Part shown: positions 46,997 to 56,400 of the stretch, piece by piece
How positions within the stretch are numbered: the stretch's first letter is position 1
Layout: each line of letters begins with the position of its first letter
Assembly: GCF_044466355.1 (NCBI RefSeq)
Contig: NZ_JBITMQ010000008.1
Location: 310,001 to 374,000, forward strand
Direction: 5' to 3'
DNA: 64,000 bases
Origin: Actinophytocola sp044466355
GTDB taxonomy: Bacteria > Actinomycetota > Actinomycetes > Mycobacteriales > Pseudonocardiaceae
Notes under the pieces: model-generated
Databases searched by the model: none
Told to the model about the DNA's origin: nothing
The model's input: the letters and a program-made list of their open reading frames with translations, nothing else
Translations under genes and position numbers: made by a program

Positions 46997-48366
46997 TCCT
47001 CGTCTATGCCGTTCGTCCGAATCACCTGCCGGTACCAGTGTGCGCTGTCCTTCCACACGCGCGCCTGCGTCTCGTAGTCCACGTGCACGATGCCGAACCG
47101 CTTCGCGTACCCGTAGGCCCACTCGAAGTTGTCCAGCAACGACCACACGAAGTATCCCCGAAGGTCCACCCCGTGCGTGATCGCCTCGTGCACGACCTCC
47201 AGATGGTCCCGCAGGTACGCGATCCGGTCGTCGTCACGCACCCCGTCGACACCCAGCTCGTCGTCGAACGCGGCACCGTTCTCCGTGATCATCAACGGTA
47301 TCGGGCGGTACTGGTCGTGCAGCCGGTGCACCACGTTGCGCAGGCCCTGGGCGTCGATCGCCCAGCCCATCGCCGTCTGCGGGCCCGGGGGCTGGACGAA
47401 CCGGACGTCGCGGCAGCCCGGCCACGGGGACGGGCCGTCGGCCGGCGCGCCCCCCGGGCCGATGCTGTCGACCAGCGTCGGCGTGTAGTAGTTGATGCCC
47501 AGCAGGTCGATCGGCGCCGCGATCACCGCCAGGTCGGCGGGCAGCACGAACGACCAGTCGGTGAGCCGGGCCGTGTCGCGCAGGACGTCGACCGGGTAGT
47601 GGCCGCGGAACAGCGGGTCCAGGAACAGCCGGTTCGCGAGGCCGTCGATCCGGCGCACGGCGTTCGTCGCGGCCGTCGACGTCTCCGCGGGCAGGACCGA
47701 GGACAGGTTCAGCGTGATCGACACCCGCGCGGACTCCGGCAGCACCCCACGCAGCGCCTGGGTGCCCAGGCCGTGTGCGAGCAGCAGGTGGTGCGCGGCC
47801 CGCAGCGCGAGCGCCGGGTCGGTGCGGCCCGGTGCGTGCTCACCCGAGGCGTACCCGAGGAAGGCGGAACACCACGGCTCGTTCAGCGTGGTCCAGACCG
47901 GGACCCGGTCGCCGAGCCGTGCTCCTACCAGCTCGGCGTACTCCGCGAACCGGGCCGCGGTGTCCCGCGTCCCCCACCCGCCGGAGTCCTCCAGCTCCTG
48001 CGGGAGATCCCAGTGGTAGAGCGTCAGCATGGGTTCGATGCCGTGCGCGATCAGCTCGTCCACGAGACGCTCGTAGTGGTCCAGGCCCGGCGCGTTGGCC
48101 GGGCCCTTGCCCGTCGGCTGGATCCTCGGCCACGACACCGAGAACCGGTACGCGGGCAGGCCCAGCTCGGCCATCAGCTTCACGTCGTCGCGGAACCGCC
48201 GGTAGTGGTCGGCCGCCACGTCGCCGGTGTCGCCGTTCGCGACCCGGCCCGGCGTGTGGCTGAACGTGTCCCAGATGGACGGCCCGCGGCCGTCGGCGTC
48301 GTGCGCGCCCTCGATCTGGTACGCCGCGGTCGCCGCGCCCCACACGAAACCCTTGGGAAACTTCAT
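46993..48366 (-). CDS. GH1 beta-glucosidase
   Basis: 457 residues, cytoplasmic (no signal). GH1 signatures: KFPKGFVWGAATAAYQIEGA, acid/base Glu in VWTTLNEPWCSAFLGY, and nucleophile Glu in PLMITENGAAFDDE. Also LLGINYYTP, YFVWSLLDNFEWAYGY, KRFGIVHVDYETQ. Hydrolyses beta-glucosides (cellobiose or laminaribiose type) imported by the upstream transporter. ATG 48366 overlaps the permease stop; its own stop overlaps the lacI start. Five genes of the operon are joined by overlaps. Confidence 0.95.
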   Translation of the reverse strand: MKFPKGFVWGAATAAYQIEGAHDADGRGPSIWDTFSHTPGRVANGDTGDVAADHYRRFRDDVKLMAELGLPAYRFSVSWPRIQPTGKGPANAPGLDHYERLVDELIAHGIEPMLTLYHWDLPQELEDSGGWGTRDTAARFAEYAELVGARLGDRVPVWTTLNEPWCSAFLGYASGEHAPGRTDPALALRAAHHLLLAHGLGTQALRGVLPESARVSITLNLSSVLPAETSTAATNAVRRIDGLANRLFLDPLFRGHYPVDVLRDTARLTDWSFVLPADLAVIAAPIDLLGINYYTPTLVDSIGPGGAPADGPSPWPGCRDVRFVQPPGPQTAMGWAIDAQGLRNVVHRLHDQYRPIPLMITENGAAFDDELGVDGVRDDDRIAYLRDHLEVVHEAITHGVDLRGYFVWSLLDNFEWAYGYAKRFGIVHVDYETQARVWKDSAHWYRQVIRTNGIDEE

Positions 48367-49199
48367 CCCTTCACCGCCCCCTGCATGATCCCTCCGATGA
48401 TCTGCCTGCCGAGCAACAAGAACACGATCAGCATCGGGAACGTCGCGATGACCGTCCCCGCGAGCACGAGCGAGTAGTCGACCTCGATGCCGCTGCGTGT
48501 GTTGGCGATCGCCACCTGAACGGTCGGGTTCTGCGTGTTCAGCAGGATCAGCGGCCAGAACAGGTCGTTCCAGTAGGTGATGAACGTCAGCAGCCCCAGT
48601 ACCGCCGCGCCGGGGCGGGCGATCGGCAGCACGACGTTCCAGTAGATCCGCAGCGTCGACGCGCCGTCCACGCGCCCCGCTTCGAGCAGCTCCGTCGGCA
48701 TCGCCGAGGACAGGTACTGGCGCATGAAGAACACGCCGAACGCGCTCACCAGCGCGGGCACGATCACGCCGCGCAGATCGTTGGCCCAGCCGAACCACTT
48801 GGTGACCATGATGTACAGCGGGATGATCGCGAGCTGGGTCGGCACCAGCATCGTGGCGACCACCGCCGTGAACAGCCCGCCGCGGCCGCGGAAGGCCAGC
48901 TTGGCGAACGCGAAACCGGCGAGCGTGGACGTGAACACCACCGCGACCGTGATGGTCCCGGCGACGACCACCGAGTTCGTCAGCGCCAGCCCGAAGTTGC
49001 CCTGCTCGAACGCCTTCGACAGGTTGTCCCACAGCGAACCGCCCGGCACCAGCGGCGGGGGGTAGCGGCCGATCGCGGACTGGTCGCGGGAGGACACCAC
49101 GATCGACCAGTACAGCGGGAAGATCGACACGATGATGATCGCGAACAGGATCGCGTACGTGCCCCAGCGGGCCTGGTCGGGAGATCTTCTGCGGGCCAT
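48363..49199 (-). CDS. Carbohydrate ABC transporter permease (MalG/CebG type)
   Basis: 278 residues, six helices. N-terminal TYAILFAIIIVSIFPLYWSI, and the cytoplasmic EAA loop LLEAGRVDGASTLRIYWNVV with LPIARPGAAVLGLLTF, which contacts the ATPase. No ATPase gene is present, as usual for CUT1 sugar systems sharing an unlinked MsiK. ATG 49199 overlaps the preceding permease stop (TGATG). Probable second transmembrane subunit of a beta-glucoside importer. Confidence 0.92.
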   Translation of the reverse strand: MARRRSPDQARWGTYAILFAIIIVSIFPLYWSIVVSSRDQSAIGRYPPPLVPGGSLWDNLSKAFEQGNFGLALTNSVVVAGTITVAVVFTSTLAGFAFAKLAFRGRGGLFTAVVATMLVPTQLAIIPLYIMVTKWFGWANDLRGVIVPALVSAFGVFFMRQYLSSAMPTELLEAGRVDGASTLRIYWNVVLPIARPGAAVLGLLTFITYWNDLFWPLILLNTQNPTVQVAIANTRSGIEVDYSLVLAGTVIATFPMLIVFLLLGRQIIGGIMQGAVKG

Positions 49200-50191
49200 C
49201 AGTCGTCCGCCGATCGGATCCGGCGCACCAGCAGGAAGTTCACCAGTGCGATCACGACGGTGATCAGGAACAGCGTCCACGCGATCGCGGCCGCGTAGCC
49301 GTACCGGCCGTTCGTCCAGAACTGCTGGTACAGGTACAGCACCACGGTCTGGAACTCCCGTTCCGGGCCGCCGTTGTTGTTGCGGGTGGTGTCGAACAGG
49401 AACGGTTCGGCGAACAGCTGCAGCGCGCCGATGGTCGACACGATGACCGTGAAGATGATCGTGGGCCGCAGGCTGGGCACCGTGATGTGCCAGAACTGCT
49501 GCCAGCGGCTCGCCCCGTCGATCGACGCCGACTCGTACAGCTCGTACGGGATGGTCTGCATCGCGGCCAGGTAGATCAGCGCGTTGTAGCCCGTCCAGTG
49601 CCAGATCACCATCGACGACACCGCGAGCCACGAGGACCACTTCTCGGCACGCCAGTCGACCGGGTTCTCCATGAACGGCTGGAGGAACCAGTTCAGCAGC
49701 CCGAAGTCCCGCGCGAAGATCTGGTTGAAGATCAGCGCGACCGCCGCCACCGACGTGATGTAGGGGACCAGCACGCCCATGCGCAGGAACAGCCTGCCGC
49801 GCAGCCGGTAGTTCAGCAGGTGCGCGATCCCCAGCGCCAGCAACAGCTGCGGCACGGTCGAGACGATGCCGATGCCGAAGGTGTTGGCGAGGGCGTTGTG
49901 GAAGTTCTCGTCGGCGAACAGCTTCGTGTAGTTGTCCAGGCCGACCGAGACGTCCTCGCTGCCGGACTTGCGCGGGCTCCACGCGGTGGTCGAGATGACC
50001 GCGGTGTAGATCAGCGGGAACAGCCCGAAGACCGCGAACAGCCCGAAGAACGGCAGGATGTAGAGGTACGGCGAGCCCTTGAGGTCGAAGCGGTACCACC
50101 AGGTCCGGCGTCGCTCCCGTCGTTCGCGCGCCCCGGAGGGGCGCCCCGGTGATGCCGGTGGCGCCCCACGGTCCTTCAGCTGAGTGCTCAT
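49199..50191 (-). CDS. Carbohydrate ABC transporter permease (MalF/CebF type)
   Basis: 330 residues. A basic cytoplasmic N-terminus precedes helix 1 (YLYILPFFGLFAVFGLFPLI). EAA loop ELYESASIDGASRWQQFWHI with TVPSLRPTIIFTVIV. SVGLDNYTKLFADENFHNAL is the usual MalF-type segment before the transport domain. First permease of the CUT1 system; coupled to the binding-protein gene by ATGA (50188-50191). Confidence 0.92.
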   Translation of the reverse strand: MSTQLKDRGAPPASPGRPSGARERRERRRTWWYRFDLKGSPYLYILPFFGLFAVFGLFPLIYTAVISTTAWSPRKSGSEDVSVGLDNYTKLFADENFHNALANTFGIGIVSTVPQLLLALGIAHLLNYRLRGRLFLRMGVLVPYITSVAAVALIFNQIFARDFGLLNWFLQPFMENPVDWRAEKWSSWLAVSSMVIWHWTGYNALIYLAAMQTIPYELYESASIDGASRWQQFWHITVPSLRPTIIFTVIVSTIGALQLFAEPFLFDTTRNNNGGPEREFQTVVLYLYQQFWTNGRYGYAAAIAWTLFLITVVIALVNFLLVRRIRSADD

Positions 50192-51459
50192 CCCTCGCCC
50201 GCGGCGGCCTCGATGTCGGACATCGCCGACTGCCACGCCTTCTCGGGATCGGTGCCCTGCTCGACGCTGTTCAGCGCGCCGGCGAACGTGTTGCCGATGA
50301 CGCCGCTCTGCGGGCCGACGACCTGCACCGGCGCGTTCTCCAGCGACTCGGGGTAGATCTTGCCCGCGGGGGCGCCCGAGAAGAACTCCGAGGAGAAGTC
50401 CGCGACCTCCGGCTGCGACCAGGTCGACTCCTGGCTCGGGAAGTTGCCGATCGTCTTGAACAGCTTGATGTTCTGCTCCGGCGCGGTCAGCCACTTGGCC
50501 AGCTCGACGGCCTTGTCGACGTTCTTGCCCTGCGCGGGCACCGTCACGTACGAGCCACCCCAGTTGCCGGAGCCGCCGGGGATCTTCGCGATGTCCCACT
50601 TGCCCTTGGTGTCCGGCGCGTTGCCCTGGATGTAGCCCATCATCCACGCGGGACAGGTGATCGTGGCGAACTGGCCCTGCTGGAAACCGGTGTTCCACTC
50701 GGGCGAGAACTCCGGCAGCGCCGCCGACTGACCCGCCTTGATCGCGTCGACCGTGAGGTCCCACGCGTCCTTGACGACCGGGTTCTTCTCGACGACCAGC
50801 TCACCGTCGGCGTTGTAGAAGGTCTCCTCCTCGTTGCCGAGGATGCCGGTGAACACGTGCCCGCCCGCGTCGAACCACTTGGTCTTCGGCATCTTCTGCT
50901 GGAACCGCTCGCCGACCGCGACGTAGTCCTCCCACGTCGACCACAGCGCGGACACCTGGTCGCGGTCGGTCGGCAGGCCCGCCTGGGAGAACAGGTCGGT
51001 CCGGTAGCACATGGCGAGACCGCCGATGTCGGTCGGCAGGCCGATCAGCGCGCCACCGTCCGGGTTGGTCGCGCGCTGCACGGTGGACTCGGTCCACTGG
51101 CTCGTGTCGACGTCGCGGTCCTTGAAGTTCACGAACGACTCCGACTGCCCGATGAAGCCGGACACCTGGCCGACCTCGATCACCTCGAGGTCCGCCGTGC
51201 CCGAGCCCGCGGTGAGCCGGGCCTGCAGGTTCTGGTGATGGGTGCCGAAGTCGCTGCGGTTCTCGACGATCTTGACGCCGTGCGCCTTCTCGTACTCCTC
51301 GTAGAGCGCGCGGTTGTCCGGCAGCGAGAAGCTGTCGCCGAAGACGTTGATCGTGATCGTGTCGCTGCCGCCGCTCTCGCCGGAGTCACCACCTGAGCCA
51401 CAGGCCGTGAGGACGAGGGCGGTCGCGGCAACGCACGCGACGATCCCTGAGTTACGCAT
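50188..51459 (-). CDS. Carbohydrate-binding lipoprotein of CUT1 ABC importer (CebE-like)
   Basis: 423 residues. Signal peptide and lipobox LVLTACGSG (Cys about 20). SBP_bac_1 features: ITINVFGDSFSLPDNRALYE, EYEKAHGVKIVENRSDFGTH, GLPTDIGGLAMCYRTDLFSQ, AGLPTDRDQVSALWSTWEDY, FATITCPAWMMGYIQG. GCAGGAGG precedes the ATG, and a LacI-type palindrome lies 35 bp upstream. First gene of the operon. Ligand is a beta-glucoside or oligoglucan by context; cellobiose versus laminari-oligosaccharide cannot be decided from sequence. Confidence 0.92.
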   Translation of the reverse strand: MRNSGIVACVAATALVLTACGSGGDSGESGGSDTITINVFGDSFSLPDNRALYEEYEKAHGVKIVENRSDFGTHHQNLQARLTAGSGTADLEVIEVGQVSGFIGQSESFVNFKDRDVDTSQWTESTVQRATNPDGGALIGLPTDIGGLAMCYRTDLFSQAGLPTDRDQVSALWSTWEDYVAVGERFQQKMPKTKWFDAGGHVFTGILGNEEETFYNADGELVVEKNPVVKDAWDLTVDAIKAGQSAALPEFSPEWNTGFQQGQFATITCPAWMMGYIQGNAPDTKGKWDIAKIPGGSGNWGGSYVTVPAQGKNVDKAVELAKWLTAPEQNIKLFKTIGNFPSQESTWSQPEVADFSSEFFSGAPAGKIYPESLENAPVQVVGPQSGVIGNTFAGALNSVEQGTDPEKAWQSAMSDIEAAAGEG

Positions 51460-51493
51460 GTCTGGCCTCCTGCGGCCACATCGGTGTGGAGCG

Positions 51494-51507
51494 TGAGAGC
51501 GCTCTCA
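51494..51507. promoter_or_regulatory. CebR-like operator of the sugar operon
   Basis: Perfect palindrome TGAGAGCGCTCTCA; Streptomyces CebR consensus is TGGGAGCGCTCCCA. Confidence 0.78.
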
Positions 51508-51578
51508 TGGGTGCACGAAGGATCTCGGGCCGATGCGCTCAAGTCAAGCCCCCGTAACCGGGACGTTGCGGACAAAGT

Positions 51579-51618
51579 GCCGGTCCCCCGCACCTGGGAC
51601 GGGATACGGGGGACCGGC
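51579..51618 (-). terminator. Terminator hairpin downstream of GH16 gene
   Basis: 12-bp perfect stem gccggtcccccg / cgggggaccggc with 16-nt loop, followed on the minus strand by actttg. A second inverted pair (agcgatccg 51623-51631 / cggatcgct 51659-51667) lies between it and the stop codon. Confidence 0.6.
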
Positions 51619-51679
51619 GAGAAGCGATCCGAGCCTCCGCATGGCCTGTTGGGTCGCGCGGATCGCTGTCTGAAAGGGC

Positions 51680-53062
51680 TCAGCGGGCGAAGGTGAACCA
51701 GTCCACGTTCACGTAGTCGGCGGGCTGGCCGCTGGTGAACGTCAGGTACACGTCGTGCACGCCCGTGACCCCGGAGATGTTGGCCGGGACGTTGCGCCAG
51801 CTCTCCCATCCGCCGGTGTTGGCGATGGCGAAGCTGCCGATCGGGGCGTTGGACCTGGAGTCGAGGCGTACCTCGACCAGCCCGCTGACCCCGCCCGCCG
51901 CGCCGGACGCCACCCTGGCCGTGAACTGCCTGGCCGCCGTGGAGCCGAAGTCGACGTCGTCGTAGCGGGCCCAGTCACCGTTGGCGATCCAGCCCATGTA
52001 CTGGCCGCCGCCGGTGTTCGCGGCACCCGCGACCTGGACACCCGTCTGCTGCTGGAAGCTCTCCGCCTCGATCTGCCGGTAGGCGCTGCCGCCGCCGGGC
52101 GGCGGGTCGGTCGGGTCGCCGCCACCGCCGCCGCGCGACCACACCGCCACGTAGTCCACGACCATCGGACGGCCCGGCACGGTCTCGGCCGTCGGTGTCC
52201 GGAACCCGGCGACACCGTCCGGGAACGCGCCGCCGATCGCGAGGTTCAGCAGGATGAAGTACCCGGCGTGGGAGGTCATCTGGTTCCACGTGTCCGCGCC
52301 GATCTGGCTCTGCGACACCGAGTGGTACTGCTGGCCGTCGACGTACCAGCGGAACTGCTTCGCGCCGTCGTCCCACTCGAACCGGTAGGTGTGGAACGCC
52401 GACTGGCAGGAACTGCCGGGGCACGGGCGGCTGGCGCCGAGGCCCTGGGTCTCGTTGCACGGGCCGCCCGGGTTCACGCCACAGTGGAGCACGCCCCACA
52501 CGGCGTTGATCCCGTTGACGTTCTCCATGATGTCGTACTCGCCGATGCCCGGCCAGTTCCAGTAGTTGCCGCGGTAGGGAGAACCGAGTGCCCAGAACGC
52601 GGGCCAGTAGCCGAGTGCCGCGTTGCCGGTGACGTTCGGCATCTGGATGCGGCCCTCGATGCGCAGCGTGCCGCCCGCCGGCGGCTTGAAGTCGCCGCGC
52701 TGCGTCTCGATGCGAGCCGAGGTCCAGTTGCCCGCGCCGTCCCGCAGGGGAGTGATGCGCAGGTTGCCGCCGCCGTCGAGGCTGACGTTGGCCGGGTTGT
52801 TGGTGTGGTAGGCGATCTCGCCGGTGCCCCAGTTGCCCGGGCCGCCGGGATAGCCGTGTCCGATGTCGAAGATCCAGTTCGACGACGAGGGCAGCGAGCC
52901 CGCCGCGCCGTTGAAGTCGTCCGCCCAGACCTGCGTCCAGCCGGATTCGGGCGGTGGCACGGCGGCCTCCGCGGTGTAGGTGAGTGGTGCGATCACGAGT
53001 GCCGCGGCCGCGGCCGCGCCGAGTGCGAACTTTCTCCGCGACGGCGCGCGTGTACTGGGCAT
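51680..53062 (-). CDS. Secreted GH16 beta-glucanase with C-terminal CBM6-like domain
   Basis: 460 residues. Signal with twin-arginine-like SRRKFALGAAAAAALVIAPL, cut near AEAAVP. GH16 catalytic domain about 45-300: the ExDxxE catalytic signature is GIGEYDIMENVNG, with VSLDGGGNLRITPLRDGAGN and GYWPAFWALGSP. This is the laminarinase (endo-beta-1,3-glucanase) pattern. A Gly/Pro linker follows at about 310-330, then a CBM6-like module (YRQIEAESFQQQTGVQVAGA, GWIANGDWARYDDVDFG, VDWFTF). GAGGAGGT precedes ATG 53062. A CebR-like operator lies 78 bp upstream, so it shares control with the sugar operon that imports its products. Confidence 0.93.
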   Translation of the reverse strand: MPSTRAPSRRKFALGAAAAAALVIAPLTYTAEAAVPPPESGWTQVWADDFNGAAGSLPSSSNWIFDIGHGYPGGPGNWGTGEIAYHTNNPANVSLDGGGNLRITPLRDGAGNWTSARIETQRGDFKPPAGGTLRIEGRIQMPNVTGNAALGYWPAFWALGSPYRGNYWNWPGIGEYDIMENVNGINAVWGVLHCGVNPGGPCNETQGLGASRPCPGSSCQSAFHTYRFEWDDGAKQFRWYVDGQQYHSVSQSQIGADTWNQMTSHAGYFILLNLAIGGAFPDGVAGFRTPTAETVPGRPMVVDYVAVWSRGGGGGDPTDPPPGGGSAYRQIEAESFQQQTGVQVAGAANTGGGQYMGWIANGDWARYDDVDFGSTAARQFTARVASGAAGGVSGLVEVRLDSRSNAPIGSFAIANTGGWESWRNVPANISGVTGVHDVYLTFTSGQPADYVNVDWFTFAR

Positions 53063-53139
53063 GGGCGGTGACCTCCTCGTCACGCTCGGGCAGGGGTTCC
53101 GAGTGCCCGCAAGTGGGCCGCAGATGTTGCCGCTAGTCA

Positions 53140-53153
53140 TGGAAGCGCTCTCA
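53140..53153. promoter_or_regulatory. CebR-like operator of the GH16 gene
   Basis: TGGAAGCGCTCTCA, same GAAGCGCTC/GAGCGCTC core as the palindrome at 51494-51507. It links secreted glucanase and uptake operon in one regulon. The remaining gap to gltB (53154-53434) shows only a possible TAAGCT -10 at 53353-53358. Confidence 0.7.
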
Positions 53154-53434
53154 CGACAGATTGTCAACAGGTCGCAACGTTTCGCTGTTCTTCCATTCCC
53201 GGTGTCGTCGGTTACGCTCACGGAGGCGAGGCAGCCGGCTCCCGAAGGGCCCCACCAGGGCGAAGGGTGCTTTATCGCGGGGATCACCCAGATCGTTACA
53301 TCCGACGGCGAAAATCCGCTGTCGGCGCATGGCTCCTGGGTTTCGGGACTGTTAAGCTCACGTCAACACGCGGGCCACCGCCGTCCCGCGCCCAGCTAAC
53401 AGTTGAGCGCGAGGACGACGAGGGAGGTCGACGC

Positions 53435-56400
53435 GTGATCTATTCCGCCGTACCCACCGCACGAGGTCTTTACGACCCCACCACCGAACGTGACGCGTGT
53501 GGCGTGGCGATGGTCGCCGACATCCAGGGGCGCAGGTCACACGGCATCGTGACCGACGCCCTCGTGGCGCTGGCCAACCTGGAGCACCGCGGTGCCGCGG
53601 GTGCCGAACCCACCAGTGGCGACGGCGCGGGCATCCTGCTCCAGCTCCCCGACGGCCTGCTGCGCGCGGTCGTCGACTTCGAACTTCCCGCACCGACGGC
53701 AGCGGGTGACGCCACCTACGCGGCGGGCATCGCCTTCCTGCCCCAGGATCTCGGCCAGCGAGCCAGAGCTGTCTCGCTGGTCGAGCGCATCGCCAAGGAA
53801 GAGGGCCTGGAGGTCCTCGGCTGGCGGGACGTGCCGGTGGCGCCGGACGCCGCCGACGTCGGCCCGACCGCGCGTTCTGTCATGCCGCACTTCGCGATGC
53901 CGTTCGTGGCCGCGCCCACCGGCGGCGACGGCGGCCGGGTCGTCGGCGGCCTCGAACTGGACCGGCTGGCGTTCGGCCTGCGCAAGCGCGCCGAGCACGA
54001 GAGCGTGGCGGCCGGTTGCGGCGTCTACTTCCCGTCGCTGTCCGCGCGCACGGTCGTCTACAAGGGAATGCTGACCACCGCACAGCTGCCGGTGTTCTTC
54101 ACCGACCTCACCGACCGGCGCCTGGAGAGCGCGATCGCGTTGGTGCACAGCCGGTTCTCCACCAACACGTTCCCGTCGTGGCCGCTCGCGCACCCGTTCC
54201 GGTTCGTCGCGCACAACGGCGAGATCAACACGATCCGCGGCAACCGCAACCGCATGCGCGCGCGTGAGGCGCTGCTGGCGAGCGACCTCCTGCCGGGTGA
54301 CCTGACGCGGCTGTACCCGATCTGCGACCCCGAGGGCTCGGACTCCGCGTCCTTCGACGAGGTCCTCGAACTGCTGCACCTCGGCGGGCGCAGCCTGCCG
54401 CACGCGGTCCTGATGATGATCCCGGAGGCGTGGGAGAACAACGCCACCATGGATCCGAAGCGGCGCGCGTTCTACAAGTTCCACTCCAGCCTGATGGAGC
54501 CGTGGGACGGTCCGGCCTCGGTCACCTTCTCCGATGGCACGCTCGTCGGCGCGGTGCTCGACCGCAACGGCCTGCGCCCGGCGCGGTGGTGGCGCACCAC
54601 CGACGACCGCGTCGTGTTCGCGAGCGAGACCGGTGTGCTGGACGTCCCGCCGGACCAGGTCGTCGCGAAGGGACGGCTGCAGCCCGGCCGGATGTTCCTC
54701 GTGGACACCAAGGCGGGCAAGATCGTCGACGACGACGAGATCAAGTCCGCGCTGGCCGCCGAGCGCCCGTACGAGGAGTGGCTGCACGCGGGCCTGCTGA
54801 AGCTCGCCAACCTGCCCGACCGCGAGCACGTCGTGCAGACCAACGAGTCCGTGCTGCGCCGCCAGCTCTCCTTCGGCTACACCGAGGAGGAGCTGAAGAT
54901 CCTGCTCGCGCCGATGTCGGTCACCGGCGCCGAGCCGATCGGGTCGATGGGCACCGACACCCCGCCCGCCGCGCTGTCGACGCGGTCGCGGCTGCTCTAC
55001 GACTACTTCAAGCAGAACTTCGCCCAGGTGACGAACCCGCCGCTGGACGCGATCCGCGAGGAGATCGTCACGTCGGTGCAGCGCATCATGGGCCCGGAGC
55101 AGAACCTCCTGGAGCCCGGTCCCGCGTCGTGCCGCCACATCCAGCTGCCGTACCCGGTGATCGACAACGACGAGCTGGCCAAGCTCATCCACGTCAACGA
55201 CGACGGGGACATGCCCGGCTACGCCTGCACGGTGATCCCCGGTCTGTACGAAGTGGACGGTGGCGGTCAGGCGCTGGCCGACGCCATCGAGCGGGTCCGG
55301 CGCGAGGCGTCGGAGGCCATCGCGGCCGGCGCCCGCACGCTCGTGCTGTCCGACCGCGACGCCGACCACCGGATGGCGCCGATCCCGTCGCTGCTGCTGG
55401 TGTCCGCGGTCCACCACCACCTGGTGCGCACCAAGGAACGCCTTCGCGTCGCGCTGGTCGTCGAGACCGGGGACGCCCGCGAGGTCCACCACGTGGCGCT
55501 GCTGCTGGGCTACGGTGCCGCCGCGGTCAACCCGTACCTGGCGTTCGAGACCATCGAGAACATGGTCCGGCGCGGCACCATCACCGGCATCGAGCCGCAC
55601 CGCGCGGTCCGCAACTACGTGGGTGCGCTGGTCAAGGGTGTCCTGAAGATCATGTCGAAGATGGGCATCTCGACCGTCGGTGCCTACACGGCGGCGCAGG
55701 TGTTCGAGGCGTTCGGGCTCGCGAACGACGTGCTCGACGAGTACTTCACCGGCACCAGCAGCAAACTCGGCGGCGTCGGCCTCGACGTGATCGCCGCCGA
55801 GGTCGCCGTGCGGCACCACCACGCCTACCCGGAGAACCCGACCGACCGCGTCCACCGGCGCCTCGAGGTCGGCGGCGAGTACGCCTACCGCCGCGAGGGG
55901 GAGCTGCACCTGTTCACGCCGGAGACCGTCTTCCTGTTGCAGCACGCGACGAAGACGCGGCGCGAGGAGGTGTACCGCGAGTACGCCGAAGAGGTGGAGC
56001 GCCTCAACCGCGAGGGCGGTGCGCTGCGCGGGCTGTTCAGGTTCAAGAACGGCGACCGCGAGCCGATCCCGCTCGACGAGGTCGAGCCGGTCGAGAACAT
56101 CCTGCGGCGCTTCAACACCGGCGCCATGTCCTACGGCTCGATCAGCGCCGAGGCGCACGAAACCCTCGCCGTCGCGATGAACCGCATCGGTGGCCGGTCC
56201 AACACCGGGGAGGGCGGCGAGGACGTCGACCGGCTCTACGACGACGAGCGCCGCTCGGCGATCAAGCAGATCGCGTCCGGCCGGTTCGGCGTCACGAGCG
56301 AGTACCTCGTCAACGCGACCGACCTGCAGATCAAGATGGCGCAGGGCGCGAAGCCGGGCGAGGGCGGTCAGCTGCCGCCGAACAAGGTGTGGCCGTGGAT

